Assembly: GCA_902606115.1 (NCBI GenBank)
Contig: CACLFM010000001.1
Span: 172,311-236,310, forward strand
DNA from: an uncultured Pelagibacteraceae bacterium
GTDB taxonomy: Bacteria > Pseudomonadota > Alphaproteobacteria > Pelagibacterales > Pelagibacteraceae
Direction of reading: 5' to 3'
Length of the DNA: 64,000 nt
The notes beneath the pieces were generated by a model, which worked only from the letters and a program-made list of their open reading frames with translations, did no database searches and was not told the origin of the DNA. Position 1 is the first letter of the stretch. Each line of letters starts with the position of its first letter. The translations under genes were made by a program, and so were the position numbers. This document shows positions 1-8,800 of the stretch, piece by piece.

Positions 1-75
1 AAACAGGCACAATTAGCAGTTTTCAAAAATAATGAAGCAGAAGTAATGGCAAAATTTTTGAATGAAAAAAATTAA
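1..75 (+). CDS. 3' end of an unidentified gene (partial)
   Basis: An open frame runs in from the left edge and stops at TAA 73-75. It codes for the last 24 residues of a protein ending in AKFLNEKN. The charged, amphipathic tail resembles the C-terminal helices of many cytosolic enzymes but is too short to assign to a family. It is oriented away from the minus-strand genes that follow. Confidence 0.5.
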   Translation, partial: KQAQLAVFKNNEAEVMAKFLNEKN

Positions 76-95
76 TCATTAAATTATGTTTTCAA

Positions 96-128
96 ACTTC
101 ATTGAAACTTCATTGAACCTTCATTGAA
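96..128. repeat. Three tandem 11-bp repeats (possible operator)
   Basis: Two identical copies of ACTTCATTGAA (96-106, 107-117) are followed at once by CCTTCATTGAA (118-128) and a decaying fourth half (CTTTATT). An 11-bp direct-repeat period is the layout of OmpR/PhoB-family response-regulator sites; that link is inference. The repeats lie about 45 bp upstream of the GC-rich hairpin element on the plus strand and downstream of the partial gene ending at 75. Confidence 0.5.
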
Positions 129-173
129 CTTTATTTTAGGAAAATGAGATTGGATAAGGGAATCCTTTAACAA

Positions 174-205
174 GGGGCGTTCTGTTGCCAGGTGCCCCAT
201 ACCCC
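174..205. repeat. GC-rich repeated hairpin element, copy 1
   Basis: Plus strand contains GGGGCGTTCTGTTGC followed by CAGGTGCCCC and ATACCCC, strikingly GC-rich for this genome. GGGGC (174-178) can pair with GCCCC (194-198). A second copy lies at 33772-33803 with the same core and a compensatory change in the outer pair (G-C here, A-T there). In both places the element begins 7-8 bases after the stop codon of a small minus-strand gene. Neither copy has a T-run directly after the stem, so it does not look like a simple terminator. Its sense strand and role are unknown. Confidence 0.6.
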
Positions 206-213
206 GTTGATAA

Positions 214-405
214 TTAAATTTTTTTCGGCTCTTTTTTTAAATGCCCAACAACTTTTCCAGAGTTTTTTCCAGATTTAATAACGTATCCGCTTGTGCCATT
301 GCCATTAGCTTCAACAGATTTTAAATTTCGGAACATTAATTGATTTAGCCTAGCGATCTTTGAGCCTCGGCTAAACAAATTAAGAACTCTGTGCATTCTT
401 TTCAT
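214..405 (-). CDS. Small basic hypothetical protein (63 aa)
   Basis: A 63-residue, strongly basic protein beginning MKRMHRVLNLFSRGSK, with no signal peptide or membrane segment; residues 34-45 are rich in Gly, Asn and Ser. The start is ATG 405-403, chosen because AAGGAG (416-411) sits five bases upstream; an in-frame GTG two codons earlier would overlap that ribosome site. I do not recognise the family. The charge suggests RNA, ribosome or DNA contact, but that is only inference. Its leader carries two look-alike dyads (443-483) and its 3' flank the repeated GC-rich hairpin. Confidence 0.6.
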   Translation of the reverse strand: MKRMHRVLNLFSRGSKIARLNQLMFRNLKSVEANGNGTSGYVIKSGKNSGKVVGHLKKEPKKI

Positions 406-442
406 ACACACTCCTTGTTAGTTTTTCCAAAACTCGCTTTTA

Positions 443-483
443 ACCGATGCGATATCGGTCTCTTTATCACCATGAGATATGGT
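443..483 (-). promoter_or_regulatory. Two related dyads upstream of the small basic gene
   Basis: Plus strand carries ACCGAT-gcgat-ATCGGT (443-459) and ACCAT-gagat-ATGGT (469-483). Both have five-base spacers with the same pattern (GnGAT), and their centres are 25 bp apart. They lie 27-78 bases upstream of the gene starting at 405, so they may be paired hairpins in its leader RNA or a double operator. No family is assigned. The rest of 484-570 shows nothing beyond A/T-rich sequence. Confidence 0.4.
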
Positions 484-570
484 AAGTTAAAGATATATTT
501 TTTTAAGTTTAATTCAACTTAATTACAATTTAGAAACACAATTTGAACACGAAAATTAAGGCAATATTAG

Positions 571-933
571 TTATTTAATTTTCTCCCACTCAGCCATTCC
601 ACCTTTGATATTCTTTACGTTTTTAATTCCCATATCTTTCATAGTTTTTGTTGCTAGTGTTCCTTGACCTCCTAGTCCACAAAACACTACGTACTCTTTT
701 TCTGGATTTTTTTTAAAATAATCATTTTCTAAGGGACTACCATCAGCAAGATAAAACTCTAAAAGACCTCTCTCTAGATTCATAGCATTTCCAATAGTTT
801 CTTTTGTAAAACTGTCTTTATCTCTTACATCTATAAATTGTACATTAGGATCATTTAATTTTTGCTTAGCTTCTTCTGCTGTTATATTTTCTATGTCATT
901 GCTGATGCTCATTAAATCCTCAAACTTTTTCAT
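571..933 (-). CDS. Rhodanese-domain protein
   Basis: A single rhodanese-like domain of 120 residues without signal peptide, so probably cytosolic. The family transfers or senses sulfane sulfur through an active-site cysteine. VQFIDVRDKDSF (residues about 31-42) is the usual domain start, and VVFCGLGGQGT (about 82-92) carries the cysteine loop. The loop lacks the arginine of classical thiosulfate sulfurtransferases, so the substrate is uncertain. A ribosome site (GGAAA) precedes the ATG. It lies downstream of the pnp group on the same strand, 23 bases after the small membrane protein gene, and may be co-transcribed. Confidence 0.85.
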   Translation of the reverse strand: MKKFEDLMSISNDIENITAEEAKQKLNDPNVQFIDVRDKDSFTKETIGNAMNLERGLLEFYLADGSPLENDYFKKNPEKEYVVFCGLGGQGTLATKTMKDMGIKNVKNIKGGMAEWEKIK

Positions 934-956
934 GTTTTTCCTTTCGATTTATTAAA

Positions 957-1109
957 TTAAAAATTATTTATTAAACTATAGCTTGCAACAAAAAATATTG
1001 CCAGCCAAACTAACCCTTTAATAAAAAAAAATGCAAAGCTACCAAATAATATATATTTACCAAATTTATTTTTTGACAATCTTTTTTTAATACTCTCAAA
1101 TGTCAACAT
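957..1109 (-). CDS. 50-aa single-span membrane microprotein after pnp
   Basis: A 50-residue open frame starts at ATG 1109-1107 and stops at TAA 959-957. It has a basic N-terminus (ESIKKRLSKNKFGKY) followed by one hydrophobic stretch (about residues 20-46), predicting an inner-membrane protein with the basic end in the cytosol. It begins five bases after the pnp stop codon, which argues for translation as the last gene of the nusA-pnp operon. I do not recognise the family; an anchor for RNA-turnover machinery would be speculation from position only. Confidence 0.55.
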   Translation of the reverse strand: MLTFESIKKRLSKNKFGKYILFGSFAFFFIKGLVWLAIFFVASYSLINNF

Positions 1110-1114
1110 GGTTT

Positions 1115-3187
1115 TTAAATTGCAGCTTGTTTAATAGACAGTTTAACTTTACCTCTGTCAAAACCTATAACCTTAACTTTGACTTCATCACCCTCTTTTA
1201 CAACGTCTGTAACTTTTGCAACTCTTTTGTCTGCTAATTCAGATATATGGACAAGTCCATCTTGTTTACCTAAAAAGTTTACAAATGCACCAAACTCCAT
1301 AATCTTCATAACTTTTCCGTTATATATTTTGTTAAGTTCAGCTTTAGCAGTTAAATCTTTAATCATTTGCATTGCTTTATTTCTAGAATCTTCATCGGGT
1401 GCCGCTACTGTAACTATTCCTTCATCATTAACATCAACTTTTGCTCCTGACTTTTCAACTATCTCTCTAATTGTAGCTCCACCTTTCCCTATTACAGTTG
1501 CAATATCTTTTTTATCTACAGTTATTTTTTCCATTTTAGGAGTGTGCTTGCCTACATCATCTCTTGACTTATCGATTGCTTTATTCATTTCATTTAAAAT
1601 ATGCACTCTCCCGTCTTTAGCTTGATTTAAAGCTTGTTCCATAATTTCAAAAGTGATACCCGTAATTTTAATATCCATTTGTAATGAGGTAATTCCATTT
1701 TTAGTTCCTGCAACTTTAAAATCCATATCACCTAGATGATCTTCGTCACCTAAGATATCTGAAAGGACACTAAAATCCTCTCCTTCTTTAATTAAACCCA
1801 TAGCTATTCCAGCAACTGGTTCTTTGATAGGCACACCTGCATCCATAAGTGCTAATGATGCACCACAAACAGTTGCCATTGATGAAGAACCATTGGACTC
1901 TGTGATTTCTGAGACTATTCTAAATGTATATGGAAAACTTTCTTTTGTTGGCAATGATGAATTTATAGCTCTCCACGCTAATTTACCATGACCTATCTCT
2001 CTTCTACCAGTACCTATCCTACCAGTTTCTCCAACAGAAAAAGGCGGAAAATTATAATGAAGCATAAATCTCTCACGTTGTAATCCTTCTAAACTTTCAA
2101 TTCTTTGTTCGTCATCAGAAGTACCAAGAGTAGTGGTGACAATTGCTTGTGTTTCTCCTCTAGTAAATAAAGCTGATCCATGAACTCTTGGCAGTATTCC
2201 TACTTCACACTTTATTTGTCTAACATCCGAAAGGCCTCTGCCATCAATACGATTTTTATTTTTTAATATGTCAGTTCTTACAATTCCTTTTTCAAGATTT
2301 TTTAATTCATGCATAACATCTAATTCTGAGTAATTTTGATCCTCTTCATATAATTTTTTAGCTTTTTCAGTTACTTCAGAAATTAAATTTGATCTTTCTT
2401 TTTTATCTTTGACAGAAAACGCTTTTTTTAAGTCTTTGGTAAATTCACTGTCTAATTTTTTCTTAACTTCAGATAAATCTTTTTTATCAACGACCCAATC
2501 AGCTTTTTTGCATTCTTTTGCAAGCTCCTCTATCATTTCTATAATTGGAACAAAACCTTCATGACCAAATTTTACTGCATCTAGCATTTGTTGTTCTGTT
2601 AAACCTTTTGCTTCAGATTCTACCATTAAGACAGCGTCTTTAGTTCCTGCTACGACTAGATCCAATTTAGAATTTTCTAATTCTTTTTTAGATGGATTTA
2701 AAACATATTTTCCACCTATAAAGCCTACTCTTGAAGCACCAACTGGTCCCAAAAATGGCATTCCAGATATTGCTAGAGCTGCGGAAGATGCAATAATTGA
2801 TAAAATATCAGCTTCATTTTCCTTATCATAAGAAATAACAGTAGGTAATAATTGAACTTCATTTCTAAATTCGTCTGGAAATAAAGGTCTAATAGGCCTG
2901 TCAATCAATCTTGATATAAGTGTTTCACTTTCAGTTGGTCTTGCTTCTCTTTTAAAATAACCACCAGGAATTTTTCCTGCAGCGTAATATTTTTCTTGAT
3001 AATTAACCGAAAGCGGAAAGTAATCTATTTCGGGATTAACTTTTTTTGCACCAACTACTGTTGCTAAAACAACTGTTTCTCCACAAGTAGCTATAATAGC
3101 ACCATCAGCTTGTCTTGCTATTTTTCCTGTTTCTAAAGTAATTTTCTTACCATTTACATCAATTTCTTTTTTAAAAATTTTGAACAT
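1115..3187 (-). CDS. pnp: Polyribonucleotide nucleotidyltransferase (PNPase)
   Basis: Phosphorolytic 3'-to-5' exoribonuclease of mRNA decay, 690 residues, close to the usual 700. Two RNase PH-like domains fill the first 550 residues (second core with [16 protein letters not shown] and later [16 protein letters not shown]), followed by a KH domain with [12 protein letters not shown] (about 553-618) and an S1 domain (about 620-688, starting [17 protein letters not shown]). The ATG at 3187 directly abuts the rpsO stop codon, so the two are translationally linked as in many bacteria. Confidence 0.98.
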   Translation of the reverse strand: MFKIFKKEIDVNGKKITLETGKIARQADGAIIATCGETVVLATVVGAKKVNPEIDYFPLSVNYQEKYYAAGKIPGGYFKREARPTESETLISRLIDRPIRPLFPDEFRNEVQLLPTVISYDKENEADILSIIASSAALAISGMPFLGPVGASRVGFIGGKYVLNPSKKELENSKLDLVVAGTKDAVLMVESEAKGLTEQQMLDAVKFGHEGFVPIIEMIEELAKECKKADWVVDKKDLSEVKKKLDSEFTKDLKKAFSVKDKKERSNLISEVTEKAKKLYEEDQNYSELDVMHELKNLEKGIVRTDILKNKNRIDGRGLSDVRQIKCEVGILPRVHGSALFTRGETQAIVTTTLGTSDDEQRIESLEGLQRERFMLHYNFPPFSVGETGRIGTGRREIGHGKLAWRAINSSLPTKESFPYTFRIVSEITESNGSSSMATVCGASLALMDAGVPIKEPVAGIAMGLIKEGEDFSVLSDILGDEDHLGDMDFKVAGTKNGITSLQMDIKITGITFEIMEQALNQAKDGRVHILNEMNKAIDKSRDDVGKHTPKMEKITVDKKDIATVIGKGGATIREIVEKSGAKVDVNDEGIVTVAAPDEDSRNKAMQMIKDLTAKAELNKIYNGKVMKIMEFGAFVNFLGKQDGLVHISELADKRVAKVTDVVKEGDEVKVKVIGFDRGKVKLSIKQAAI

Positions 3188-3436
3188 TTATTTCCTTAAA
3201 TTTAGTTTTGTTAATATATTTTTATATGAGTCAATTTTATTTTTCTTAAGATATTCTAAAAGTTTTTTTCTTTTATTAACTGCTTTTAATAATCCAACAG
3301 ATGAATGTTTATCTTTTTTAAATTGTTTTACATGTTTTGACAACATTTCGATTTTATCTGTTAAAATAGCTATTTGAACTTCCGAAGAACCTGTATCTTT
3401 TTCGTGTAAGCTTACTTCTGAAATATTTTTTTTCAT
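3188..3436 (-). CDS. rpsO: 30S ribosomal protein S15
   Basis: Primary 16S rRNA binding protein of the 30S platform. The 82 residues contain the family signature EKDTGSSEVQIAIL and the LLKAVNKRKKLLEYLKKN helix. It is slightly shorter than the usual 89 because the first helix is trimmed. It lies eight bases after rbfA and runs directly into pnp with no spacer. Confidence 0.97.
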   Translation of the reverse strand: MKKNISEVSLHEKDTGSSEVQIAILTDKIEMLSKHVKQFKKDKHSSVGLLKAVNKRKKLLEYLKKNKIDSYKNILTKLNLRK

Positions 3437-3444
3437 AATTTTTC

Positions 3445-3810
3445 CTATTTATTAGCTTGTTTAATTAAATTTTCAATTTTTTCTGCATAATCAAAAGACT
3501 CATCTTTTACAAAAAATAGTTTTGGCAAAAATTTCATTATAATTTTTTTTGATAATACTTTTCTTACGATGAAAGAAAATTCCTTCAATTTTGATATGAT
3601 TTCTATTGAATTTTTACCACCCAAAGGCATTACAAAAACTTTAGCAGTTTTTAGATCAGGACTCATCCTAACTTCAGTTACAGTTATTTCTTTTGTGTTA
3701 ATATCAGGTATTTTTGCCTCATCTTTTAAAAATATCATGCTTAACGATTGCTTTATCATTTCTCCTACTCTTAACTGTCTTTGACTGATTGGTTTTCCTG
3801 CGTTTGCCAT
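3445..3810 (-). CDS. rbfA: Ribosome-binding factor A
   Basis: Small KH-like protein that assists late 30S maturation and 16S 5'-end processing. The 121 residues begin SQRQLRVGEMIKQSLS, the usual N-terminal helix, and continue with ITVTEVRMSPDLKTAKVFV, the conserved KH core. It starts two bases after infB. The truB gene that often lies between rbfA and rpsO is absent here. Confidence 0.95.
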   Translation of the reverse strand: MANAGKPISQRQLRVGEMIKQSLSMIFLKDEAKIPDINTKEITVTEVRMSPDLKTAKVFVMPLGGKNSIEIISKLKEFSFIVRKVLSKKIIMKFLPKLFFVKDESFDYAEKIENLIKQANK

Positions 3811-3812
3811 AA

Positions 3813-5984
3813 TTATATGACCCTCTCTGTTGTTTTAGAACTATAGGCTTCTATAATGTCTTTTTTTTGAAAGTCACCAAAATCTTTGAAGGATATTCCA
3901 CATTCTAAGCCAGCTGATACTTGTTTGGCTTGGTCTTTTTCCCTGAATATCGTGCTTATTTTTCCATTATAAACTATTGTTCCATCTCTAATTATCCTTG
4001 CTAATGCGTCCTGAGTAATTTCACCATCAATAACTTTTGACCCAGCAACTTTACCTACTTTAGATACTTTAAAAATTTCTAATATTTCAGCTGAACCAAT
4101 TACTTTTTCCTCGACATTTGGCGTAAGTAATCCTGACATCTGGTTTTTTACAAAATCAATCAATTCATAAATTATATTAAATGATGAAATTTTGACATGA
4201 TTATGCTCTGCAATTTTTTTAGCTTCTTTGCTAGGTTTTACATTGAAAGCTATCAAAATTGCATTAGATGCTTTAGCCAAATTGACATCTGTCTCTGTGA
4301 CCATTCCTACGTCAGACAAAATTATTTTAACCTTTACTTCGTCATGTTTTATTAAATTAATTGCATTTTTAATAGCCTCAGACGAGCCATGCACATCTGA
4401 TTTTACTATTACGTTTAAATCTTCTGATTTATTATCCTTAAATGCTGATTCTTGAGTAAACATGGTTAGCGGATTTTTAGATGTTTTAGTTTCTTCAATT
4501 CTTGCCTCGGACAAAGACTTGGCCTCTTTTTCTGAGTCTAAAACTAAAAAATCATCTCCTGATTTTGCGGCACCATTAATTCCTAACACTTCAACAGGAG
4601 AAGATGGTAATGCTTCATTAATTTGTTTTCCAGTATCATCAATAATTGCTCTTACCTTTCCCCATTTCGTACCACACACAAAATAATCTCCTTTTTTGAG
4701 GTTTCCAGTTGTAACTATGATATTTGCGATTGGACCTCTGCCCACATCAATTTTTGACTCTAAAACAACACCATTAGAGTTGGAATTAAAATCACATTTT
4801 AAATCTAGTAGCTCTGCTTGAAGCAAAATTAATTCAAGTAATTTATCAATATTTTTTTTTGTTTTTGTCGAAATTTCAACCATTATTGTTTCACCAGACA
4901 AGTCTTCTGAAATCAATTCATGTTCTAAGAGTTGGTTTTTAATTTTCTTTGGATCAGCATCAGGTAGATCGCATTTATTAATTGCTACAACAATTGGTAC
5001 CTTTGCTGCTTTTGCATGTTTTATTGACTCAACAGTCTGAGGCATTACTCCATCATTTGCAGCAACTACTAATACAACTATATCTGTAAGCTTTGAGCCC
5101 CTTGCTCTCATTTCAGTAAATGCAGCATGACCAGGTGTATCTATAAATGTAATTTTTTCATTATTTTTCTCAATTTGATATGCTCCTATGTGTTGTGTAA
5201 TGCCACCAAATTCACCTGATACGATATTTGTACTTCTAATGACATCCAGAACTGAAGTTTTGCCATGATCAACATGCCCCATAACAGTAATAATTGGTGG
5301 ACGATTTTTAAGATTTTCAGATTTAGTTTCTTTAATATTTTTAATTATTTCGTCTACTTTTTTTTCCCTAATAGGATTATGACCAAATTCTTTAACTAAG
5401 TATTCCGCAGTATCAGAGTCAATTGTATGGTTAATTGTAACAGCAACACCCATACCCATTAAATGTTTAATAATATTTGAGGATTGCTCAGCCATTCTAT
5501 TCGCAAGATCCCTGATAGTAATAAATTCAGGAATATTAATATCTCTTTTGAAATTGGCGCTTAATTCATCACTAATTTGATTTTTTGATACTCTTAGTTC
5601 TTTTTCCCTGGCTCGCTTGATTGATGCAAGACTCCTAGATTTGAATTCTAAATCTTCACTTAAAGCTCTAGAGACTGTAAGCTTTGTCTCTCTTTTTTTT
5701 GTACTAAATTTTGACTTATTTTCTTTATCTTTTTGATTATTTTCTCCTCTAATTCCTTTCATCGCTTTTTGCTCAGCTAACTTTCTTCGTTCGTAGTCAC
5801 TTAATTTTGAAATAGGTGGTTTTGTTTTGAAATTTTTTTTAAAATTACTAGTAATTTTATTTATAGGTTTTGAAAACTTTTTATCGTTAAATGAAGGTTT
5901 TTTTTTATCTACAAAATTTTGTTGTGGAATAAATGTTTTTTTTGGTTTTCCTGTTATTGAAAGTTTTTTTTTTTGTTTTTCCAT
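3813..5984 (-). CDS. infB: Translation initiation factor IF-2
   Basis: GTPase that places initiator tRNA on the 30S subunit and promotes subunit joining. The 723 residues comprise a lysine-rich N-terminal part (about 1-150), an IF2-N module, and the G domain with GHVDHGKTS (about 236-244), DTPGHAAF and NKCD, followed by domains II-IV. It is shorter than the 850-1000 residues common in alphaproteobacteria, mainly through a reduced N-terminal region. It follows nusA after 10 bases; no ylxR-type gene lies between them. Confidence 0.97.
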   Translation of the reverse strand: MEKQKKKLSITGKPKKTFIPQQNFVDKKKPSFNDKKFSKPINKITSNFKKNFKTKPPISKLSDYERRKLAEQKAMKGIRGENNQKDKENKSKFSTKKRETKLTVSRALSEDLEFKSRSLASIKRAREKELRVSKNQISDELSANFKRDINIPEFITIRDLANRMAEQSSNIIKHLMGMGVAVTINHTIDSDTAEYLVKEFGHNPIREKKVDEIIKNIKETKSENLKNRPPIITVMGHVDHGKTSVLDVIRSTNIVSGEFGGITQHIGAYQIEKNNEKITFIDTPGHAAFTEMRARGSKLTDIVVLVVAANDGVMPQTVESIKHAKAAKVPIVVAINKCDLPDADPKKIKNQLLEHELISEDLSGETIMVEISTKTKKNIDKLLELILLQAELLDLKCDFNSNSNGVVLESKIDVGRGPIANIIVTTGNLKKGDYFVCGTKWGKVRAIIDDTGKQINEALPSSPVEVLGINGAAKSGDDFLVLDSEKEAKSLSEARIEETKTSKNPLTMFTQESAFKDNKSEDLNVIVKSDVHGSSEAIKNAINLIKHDEVKVKIILSDVGMVTETDVNLAKASNAILIAFNVKPSKEAKKIAEHNHVKISSFNIIYELIDFVKNQMSGLLTPNVEEKVIGSAEILEIFKVSKVGKVAGSKVIDGEITQDALARIIRDGTIVYNGKISTIFREKDQAKQVSAGLECGISFKDFGDFQKKDIIEAYSSKTTERVI

Positions 5985-5994
5985 TTTTCATCAG

Positions 5995-7539
5995 TTAGTT
6001 ATTATAAATTTTTTCTCTAGCATTCATTATAAGCTCATCTGCTTCAACTCTTGATAAAGCAAAATCTTCAAGGTAGCCATTAATTTTTACTTTTTCACCT
6101 TTAATTATATCATATCCACCTATTAATTCATCGGAGGCAAGATCAGCAAAATCGTTCAAAGTTAATATTTTTTTTTCCCCAAGTGTAAGAAGCATCCCTG
6201 GCGTTAATCCTTTATGATCAATCAAATCCGTTTCTAATCCTAAATCCTTAATTTTCTTTTGTATTTCTTCTTGACTTTTTTTGTAATATTCTACCGATCT
6301 TTCTATTAATTCTTTAGCCGTTTCCTCTTCTATACCTTCAATTTTTACTAAATCATTTAATTCACTGTCCTTAATTAAGTTAATTGATGAAAAGCCTTCT
6401 GCAACCAAAAGCTGACCTAAAGTTTCATCAACTTCTAAATTTTTCATCAAGTTTTCAGTTCTATCTTTGAACTCTTCTTGTCTTTTTTCTGACTCTTCTT
6501 GATCAGTCATAATGTTTATTTCGTAATTTATAAGCTTTGTTGCCAGTCTTACGTTTTGTCCTCTTCTGCCTATTGCTTTGCTTAAATTTTCCTCATTTAA
6601 AATTACATCCAATTTTTTTGCTTCCTCATAAATGTTAACTTTTAAAACTTCTGCAGGCGACAATGCATTTGAGACTACTACAGATATATCTTCCGACCAG
6701 TTCACAATATCAATTTTTTCTCCTTGTAGCTCGTTTACTACAGCTTGAACTCTGCTACCCCTCATTCCTACACATGCTCCAACAGGATCTAATGATGTAT
6801 CGATAGCCTTAACACAAATTTTTGCTCTACTGCCAGGATCTCTTGCTGATGATTTTATTTCGATTAATCCATCATATATTTCTGGAACTTCTTGAATAAA
6901 GAGTTTTTCCATAAATTTTGGATGAGCTCTTGAAAGAAAGATTTGTTGCCCTCTTTGTTCTCTTCTAACATCGTGGCAATAAGCTTTTATTCTATCACCA
7001 GCTTTAATATTTTCTCTAGGTATCATCTCATTTTTTTGTATAATTGCTTCAGCTTTCCCTAAATCGACGATGACATTTCCAAATTCCAATCTTTTAACAA
7101 TTCCACTAAGTATTGTATCTTTTTTATCTATAAAATCGTTAAACTGTCTTTCTTTTTCCGCCTCTCTTACGCTAAAACTTATAACTTGTTTTGCTGTCTG
7201 AGCTGCAATTCTTCCAAAGTCAAATGTAGGAAGAGGTTGTAATATTTCTTCACCTAGTTTTTTTTCATTGTTTAAAGCTTTTGCATTTTCTAAACTTATT
7301 TCAGTATTATTATTCTCTGGTTTCTCAACTATTATTAATTTTCTAAAAATTTCAATGTCTCCGTTGTCTCTATTTATATTTACTTGTATCTCATTTTCGT
7401 TACCAAATTTTGACTTAGCTGCTTTTGCAATGCCAGTTTCCATAGAATTAATAATTAATTCCTTATCTATAGATTTTTCTAATGCTACTGCTTCCGCAAT
7501 TCTTAATAGTTCAAGTTTATCTGCTCGTCTGTTTAACAT
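5995..7539 (-). CDS. nusA: Transcription termination/antitermination factor NusA
   Basis: RNA polymerase-associated factor controlling pausing, termination and antitermination. The 514 residues hold an N-terminal polymerase-binding domain (about 1-125), an S1 domain (ILSGIVKRLEFGNVIV), two KH domains (GMRGSRVQAVVNELQGEKID, then AIGRRGQNVRLATKL) and C-terminal helix-hairpin-helix repeats. The acidic tail ends in DELIMNAREKIYNN. It is the first gene of its operon, since a terminator closes metK just upstream. The rimP gene usually found before nusA is missing. Confidence 0.96.
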   Translation of the reverse strand: MLNRRADKLELLRIAEAVALEKSIDKELIINSMETGIAKAAKSKFGNENEIQVNINRDNGDIEIFRKLIIVEKPENNNTEISLENAKALNNEKKLGEEILQPLPTFDFGRIAAQTAKQVISFSVREAEKERQFNDFIDKKDTILSGIVKRLEFGNVIVDLGKAEAIIQKNEMIPRENIKAGDRIKAYCHDVRREQRGQQIFLSRAHPKFMEKLFIQEVPEIYDGLIEIKSSARDPGSRAKICVKAIDTSLDPVGACVGMRGSRVQAVVNELQGEKIDIVNWSEDISVVVSNALSPAEVLKVNIYEEAKKLDVILNEENLSKAIGRRGQNVRLATKLINYEINIMTDQEESEKRQEEFKDRTENLMKNLEVDETLGQLLVAEGFSSINLIKDSELNDLVKIEGIEEETAKELIERSVEYYKKSQEEIQKKIKDLGLETDLIDHKGLTPGMLLTLGEKKILTLNDFADLASDELIGGYDIIKGEKVKINGYLEDFALSRVEADELIMNAREKIYNN

Positions 7540-7551
7540 ATTTTATACACC

Positions 7552-7575
7552 AAAAAAAAATGGGCCGAAGCCCAC
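7552..7575 (-). terminator. Intrinsic terminator after metK (UUCG loop)
   Basis: On the minus strand, TGGGC-TTCG-GCCCA (7574-7561) is followed at once by nine Ts (7560-7552). This is a textbook rho-independent terminator with the very stable UUCG tetraloop. It separates the tsaB-to-metK operon from the nusA promoter region. The 60 bases between it and the metK stop show no gene. Confidence 0.92.
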
Positions 7576-7636
7576 TTTGATATACGATTAATATTATAGG
7601 TCTTATAATTAAAATTTTTAATTTTTCAACTTATTA

Positions 7637-8800
7637 TTACTTAGTAAAAATGTCTTTTTTATCAACCTTTTCCCACGAAAAGGAACCATCAGGTCCTGGA
7701 TCTCTTCCAAAATGTCCATAAGCAGCTGATTTCTCATATATAGGTTTATTCAATTCAAGCATCTCCCTTATGCCTCTAGGGCTTAAATCAAAATTTTTTT
7801 TAATTAGACTTTCCACATGTTTATTCTTCTCCTCATCATTATCAAAGAGATCAACATAAATTGAAAGTGGTTTTGATACTCCTATTGCATACGCTAATTG
7901 GATTAAGCATTTATCAGCAATTTTTGAAGCGACAATATTTTTTGCAAGATATCTTGATGCATATGCTGCTGATCTATCAACTTTTGTTGGATCTTTTCCG
8001 GAGAAAGCCCCACCACCGTGTGGTGCAGCTCCACCATAAGTATCAACTATTATTTTTCTACCCGTTAAACCGCTGTCTCCATCAGGACCACCAATAACAA
8101 AATTTCCAGTTGGATTGATGTAAATTTCTTCCTCTGGCAAATTGTTAAGCAATTCTTTTGGTATAGACTTCTCAATATAGGGTTTAACTAATTCGCTCAC
8201 TTGTGATTGGTTAACATCTGCGGAATGTTGAGTTGATATTACTACAGATTTTACATTAGTGGGTTTTCCATCTTTATATTCTATTGTTATTTGACTTTTT
8301 GAATCTGGCTCAATATTTTTTAATTTACCAGATTTTCTATCTTCAGCCATAAGTCTTAATATTTTATGTGAATAATGAATAGGTGCTGGCATTAGAACAT
8401 CTGTTTCATTACATGCATATCCAAACATAATTCCTTGATCTCCAGCTCCTTCATCTTTATTTCCTGAGGAGTCAACGCCCATGGCAATATCTGATGATTG
8501 CGAATGTAAATGACTCTCTATTTTTGTTGCATCTTTGTAGGTAAATCCCTCTTGGTCATAACCAATATCCTTTATACAATCTCTAACTCTGTTAATTAAA
8601 TCATCTTTTTTTATTTCAGGCCCTCTCACTTCTCCAGCTAATACAACTTTATTAGTTGTTGTTAATGTTTCACATGCCACTCTAGATTGAGGTTCTTTTC
8701 CCAAATAAGTATCAACAACCATATCAGATATTCTATCGCATACCTTGTCTGGGTGACCTTCTGAGACTGATTCACTCGTGAATAAATAATTTTTCTTCAT
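7637..8800 (-). CDS. metK: S-adenosylmethionine synthetase
   Basis: Makes S-adenosylmethionine from methionine and ATP in the cytosol. The 387 residues begin with [18 protein letters not shown], the methionine/ATP-binding start, and contain [12 protein letters not shown] and [19 protein letters not shown]. Length is normal. Its ATG overlaps the lnt stop in ATGA, so it is translated within the upstream operon and leaves no room for its own SAM riboswitch leader. It is last in the operon and ends before the terminator at 7552-7575. Confidence 0.98.
   Translation of the reverse strand: MKKNYLFTSESVSEGHPDKVCDRISDMVVDTYLGKEPQSRVACETLTTTNKVVLAGEVRGPEIKKDDLINRVRDCIKDIGYDQEGFTYKDATKIESHLHSQSSDIAMGVDSSGNKDEGAGDQGIMFGYACNETDVLMPAPIHYSHKILRLMAEDRKSGKLKNIEPDSKSQITIEYKDGKPTNVKSVVISTQHSADVNQSQVSELVKPYIEKSIPKELLNNLPEEEIYINPTGNFVIGGPDGDSGLTGRKIIVDTYGGAAPHGGGAFSGKDPTKVDRSAAYASRYLAKNIVASKIADKCLIQLAYAIGVSKPLSIYVDLFDNDEEKNKHVESLIKKNFDLSPRGIREMLELNKPIYEKSAAYGHFGRDPGPDGSFSWEKVDKKDIFTK

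Noticed and set aside
1179..1625. A 148-codon open frame antisense to pnp
   Set aside because: It mirrors pnp codons, lacks a ribosome site and has the hydrophobic serine-rich composition of an antisense shadow.
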